Below are positions 31,716 to 35,223 of a stretch of DNA of 35,223 bases, piece by piece. How positions within the stretch are numbered: the stretch's first letter is position 1; each line of letters begins with the position of its first letter. The stretch comes from Blepharisma japonicum (taxonomy: Eukaryota; Ciliophora; Heterotrichea; Heterotrichida; Blepharismidae). The DNA lies in contig CATKHK010000157.1 of assembly GCA_949751835.1 (NCBI GenBank), forward strand, positions 1-35,223, read 5' to 3'. Both the position numbers and the translations under genes were made by a program. The notes below the pieces were generated by a model. It made no database searches. It was not told where the DNA came from and saw only the letters and a program-made list of their open reading frames with translations.

Positions 31716-33023
31716 TTATCTATCAACCTCACCCAACACCAAATCTTGAGAACCAATTATAGTAATTAGATCCTGAAACAATGAATTTTCAAGCATAGAA
31801 TTTAATACTTGTAAATGATAGTAAGATACAGGTTTTACCTTACAACGATAGGGAACACCTGATCCATCAGAAACAAGAGAAACACCAAACTCCCCCTTGG
31901 GAGATTCAACACTTCTATAAGTTGAACCAACAGGTACTGAAAAACCAATGCTATAATATTGAAAATGACTTATAACATCCTCCATACTTGTATAAGCAGA
32001 AAGCATACCTGATTTTTTTAATGGACCATTAGAAATAGGGGATATTGCATTATAAAACTGTAAAAAATCATTATTAAATAAATTAGTGTTTTTATCTGTC
32101 TTTAAATGATAGGTATTTATACGTAAATTATTAATAACTTGAGCAATAATATGCAAACTTTCAACCATCTCGCGCATTCTAATTAAATATCGATCATAAC
32201 AATCACCAGTATAACCTATATAACTTCTAATTTTTAAAAAATAATAATTAGAATAAGACTCAGCATAAGATAATCTAAGATCTCTCTTTATACCAGCTGA
32301 ACGAGCTAAAACACCAGAAAGTCCATAAGAACTAATTAAATTTCTTTGTAAAATTCCAATATTACTTAAACGATATCTTCATATATTACTAGAAGCTAGC
32401 TTACTTTCAACAGCCGATAATCTCTTTAAAAAAGAACGAGAAAAAATTAAAATATCACGTAATAAATTCTCTGTAATATAATCCAATGACAAATCATTAG
32501 GTCTATAAAATGCAGCATGCATACGTGCACCAGAAACTCTTTCATAAAATTCCATAATATTTTCCCTTTCTTCAAAAAATCAAAATACAGAATTCATTGA
32601 ACCAACATCTAGAGCATGAGTTGAAACAGCCATTAAATGATTTAATATACGTGTTAACTCATCAAACAAAACACGAACTTGCACGTGTTCTGCTCTATAT
32701 TGTTTTATCCCAATTAATTCCTCTATAGCAAGACAATAGGCATGTTCCTGTGTTAAAACTGAAACATAATCCATTCTATCAAAATATGGTAAACCTAATA
32801 AATAGGTATTATTTTCAATTAATTTTTCAGAACCTCTATGCAATAAACCTATGTGTGTATCAACACGTTTTATAACCTCACCACTTAATTGTAAAATAAT
32901 ACGTAAAACACCATGAGAGGCTGGGTGTTGTGGACCAAAATTTAAATTTAAACCTCTAATATCTTGAACAGTATTTAAGCTATTATTAAATTTTCAAAAC
33001 TTATATAAATTATTTTTTTTAAT
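31716..33023 (-). CDS. nad7: NADH dehydrogenase subunit 7 (49-kDa subunit, NuoD)
   Basis: The 435-residue subunit of the complex I quinone-reducing arm. Signatures in order: [119 protein letters not shown], and the ending DLVLGEVDR in place of the usual VFGEVDR. The start is likely ATT 33023 (or ATA 33026) because no ATG lies upstream of the conserved region. It follows the rps4 stop by about 10 bases. Confidence 0.97.
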
Positions 33024-33033
33024 TATTTTTAAA

Positions 33034-35223
33034 CTAATATAAACTTTTTCAATTAAAATACTTATACATTAGTGGTTTATAGTATTTTCAATAAGTTTTC
33101 ATAAAATCAAATGATGCAACTGGGGTATATAAAATAAGAATAGTTAAAATAGTAAAGTCAACCTCCATATATTTTGGAATACGAATACTATTTCAAAATA
33201 CCGGCATTAAATATTCATAATTTGAATGTGATTGCTTTTTAAATGAAAGTCTTCGTATACGAGCAATTCGATAACCAAGTTCTCACATATAATAATATCT
33301 AGTTAATGAATCACTGCGTGTTTCACGTAAAAATAAATATAAATTTTTATCAAGAGCCAATTGAACACGATCAGATTTTTTAATAACAATATATCTACTA
33401 TTAATAACCTCACCATTCACATAAATAAAACCATTATCTATTAATCACTCTGCATCACTCAGAAGAAAAACAAAACCAGAATAAAGTAAAACACTAGTAA
33501 TATTTAGCTCAAAAATTAATGCATTATGATATAGTGAATTTCATCAGTATAATGAAGCAAAATATCTAGATAATGGTTTTTCCCTTAAGGACATACCAAG
33601 TAGTAATTGAAAGCTCTTTCTTTGTTTTCACATAGCAACCTTATATCTATGTTTCATATTTATGTAAATCCTTTTAAAAAAAAGTTTACGATAACGTAAT
33701 CTATATTTTTTCATAAAAATCTCAGAAAAAAGTAGAAATTTTGATGATTTATCTCTATAAAACTTTTTACGATTAAATTCGGTTAATAATCTTTTAGAAA
33801 CAACCTCTTGATTATAAAATAAACTATGTAAAAAAAAATACTGTAAAGGAAACTCATTAATATAATTAAAGGCTAAAAAAAAATTCAATGATCTACGTCA
33901 AAGAGAGAATCTTGATAAACTTGATATATATGGACAAGAAAAACCAATATAAGTTGGATGATCAGGTAATATATTAAAATTACCAACACACAGCTGTACA
34001 CCTCTATAATAGGGAAATTTTGGAGTAATATGCATATTCATTATTGCAGGCAATTTAAAAAAAAATGGTATTCTTAATTTTTTAAATAGCATATTAAACG
34101 ATCTTGATAATTTATAATTACTAAAACGTATAAAAATATCATATGAAAAACGTCTTTTTAAAGACTTTATTCTATAAAACTTAGATAATCAATTTACATA
34201 GTAATGTAAACACATAAAATATGTATTATTCAACGAAAAATTTATAATATTAAACCTTCTAGAAAAAAACGCCAAAAGATACCTTGAATGTCTTTTTAAA
34301 AATCTTCTATTAAAAAAATAGGCATTACGGCGAGGTCACATAGCTATAGCTTTCTTTGAAAAATTAAAAAATTTTTTGGGGGTGCTTAAAACTGATGCAA
34401 ATTGCATATTATAAAACTCAATAAGAGGGGACATATCCGCTCAATTATTTTTTGTTTTAACATGATCGATATTTTCATAAAGAAAAGCTTCATCAAAATT
34501 ACTTTGACGATATCTAAAAATACTAGATATTCGAACCAACCTATCCTTTAAATCTAATATCTCCTCTCAAGCACGCTCACCCCTTGCTACATAATCCAAT
34601 CTTATATTATAAAATTTCTTAAATTCCTCTCTTGTATATGATACACCAATCTTTCTTAAAAATTGAGAAAATTTGTCAATTTTTTTAGGTTTTACAACAG
34701 TTACAACCTTTTTAGTATTTGAATGTTTTTTTTTATCCTTGACTTTGTTAACAGATTTAATTGTTGATAACGAACTAACCCCCCCTAAAAGAACCTTGCT
34801 ATCTGTATTCTTAATAGATTTAGATTTTACAACCTTTGTAGATTGATCTAATACAGATTTCGCCTTCAACTGAACATTTTTATTATTAATCATTTTTTTC
34901 CTAATATTATATAATGATTTCGATTTTCTATTGTAAATAAGCTCATACTGTGGTACAATATATTTATTTTTTTTTAATTTACTAAAATCAGAGTTAATTG
35001 GCCTATATTTACCAGCGCTAGGCAATCTTGAACGTTTTTTTAAATAAACCAAATATTTTGATCTTCTATCTACTAAGCTGTATGGGGGCCTTTGTAAGCT
35101 ACCAGCCTGTTGATAGGAGGTACCAGACGATGGTCTTTGTGAGCTACCAGCCTGTTGATAGGAGGTACCAGACGATGGTCTTTGTGAGCTACCAGCCTGT
35201 TGATAGGAGGTACCAGACGATGG
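33034..35223 (-). CDS. rps4: ribosomal protein uS4 with repeat-bearing N-terminal extension (5' partial)
   Basis: The frame is open from the right edge to TAG 33034-33036, at least 729 residues, against about 200 for bacterial uS4. The S4 RNA-binding domain is near the C-terminus (around 33360-33480): SDAEWLIDNGFIYVNGEVIN followed by SRYIVIKKSDRVQLA. A Lys-rich region (KSRSLYNIRKK, KDKKKHSNTKK) lies near residues 75-190 of the visible part, and the first visible residues are three copies of a 15-residue repeat, PSSGTSYQQAGSSQR with small variation in the last copy. The true start is off the window. It is followed by nad7. Confidence 0.85.
35089..35223. repeat. 45-bp GC-rich tandem repeat, 3 copies reaching the window edge
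   Basis: Copies lie at 35089-35133, 35134-35178 and 35179-35223. The two rightmost are identical; the leftmost differs by a few bases in its first ten. The period equals 15 codons and the rps4 frame is open through all copies. Composition is far richer in G and C than the flanks. The array ends exactly at the window edge, so its full length is unknown and it may continue. Confidence 0.95.

Noticed and set aside
1-35223. Widespread pseudogenes suggested by in-frame TGA codons
   Set aside because: TGA falls at conserved Trp positions in cob, cox2, nad1, nad7 and rps12, so it is a sense codon here (code 4).
35089-35223. Telomeric repeat at the chromosome end
   Set aside because: Possible in period, but transcription runs away from it, the rps4 frame is open through it, and the coding array is a simpler reading; the window edge prevents a decision.

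Overview
This window looks like roughly half of a ciliate mitochondrial chromosome. The evidence is a very AT-rich sequence, TGA read as tryptophan throughout conserved genes (code 4), a gene set of nad1, 2, 3, 4L, 6, 7, 9 and 10, cob, cox2, atp9, ccmF, mitochondrial ribosomal proteins and a few tRNAs, an nad1 broken into two genes, an N-terminal-only rps3, and large unassigned membrane ORFs. I cannot name the genus. Every gene is on the minus strand, so transcription runs from right to left. cox1, cox3, nad4, nad5 and rns are not here and presumably lie outside the window.

Layout in transcription order (right to left). 35223-30829: rps4 (5' end off the window, carrying a GC-rich 45-bp in-frame repeat), nad7, rps14, rps8, trnF. 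30819-28890: three unassigned ORFs and rps10. 28880-26436: nad1 main part and cob. 26418-23521: a basic ORF, rpl2, rps19 (probable), rps3 N-terminal part and a membrane ORF ending in seven STAGES repeats; the rpl2-rps19-rps3 order matches the bacterial S10 operon. 23520-23349: a gap with three consecutive hairpins. 23348-16421: nad1 C-terminal part, nad10, two unknown ORFs, nad6, nad2, rps12, nad3, nad4L, rps7 (tentative), cox2. 16389-5308: two giant ORFs in the same frame, about 2563 and 1124 residues, the first with an 885-bp tandem duplication. 5305-4774: atp9, trnL(UAA), trnY. 4764-273: two unknown ORFs, nad9, rpl6, ccmF. 272-1: probable 5' end of the large-subunit rRNA, running off the left edge.

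Packing is extremely tight. Many stops overlap the next start by one base (TAATG) or by two (ATAG, implying ATA starts). The identified genes supply complex I, complex III, complex IV and ATP synthase subunits, cytochrome c maturation, and the ribosome that makes them. No gap without a gene exceeds 300 bases; the largest are 23349-23520 and 4931-5077. I saw no mobile-element genes, no CRISPR array and no recognisable promoter. The most notable content is the giant repeated membrane ORF, the repeat-bearing tails of rps4 and the STAGES ORF, and the split nad1.
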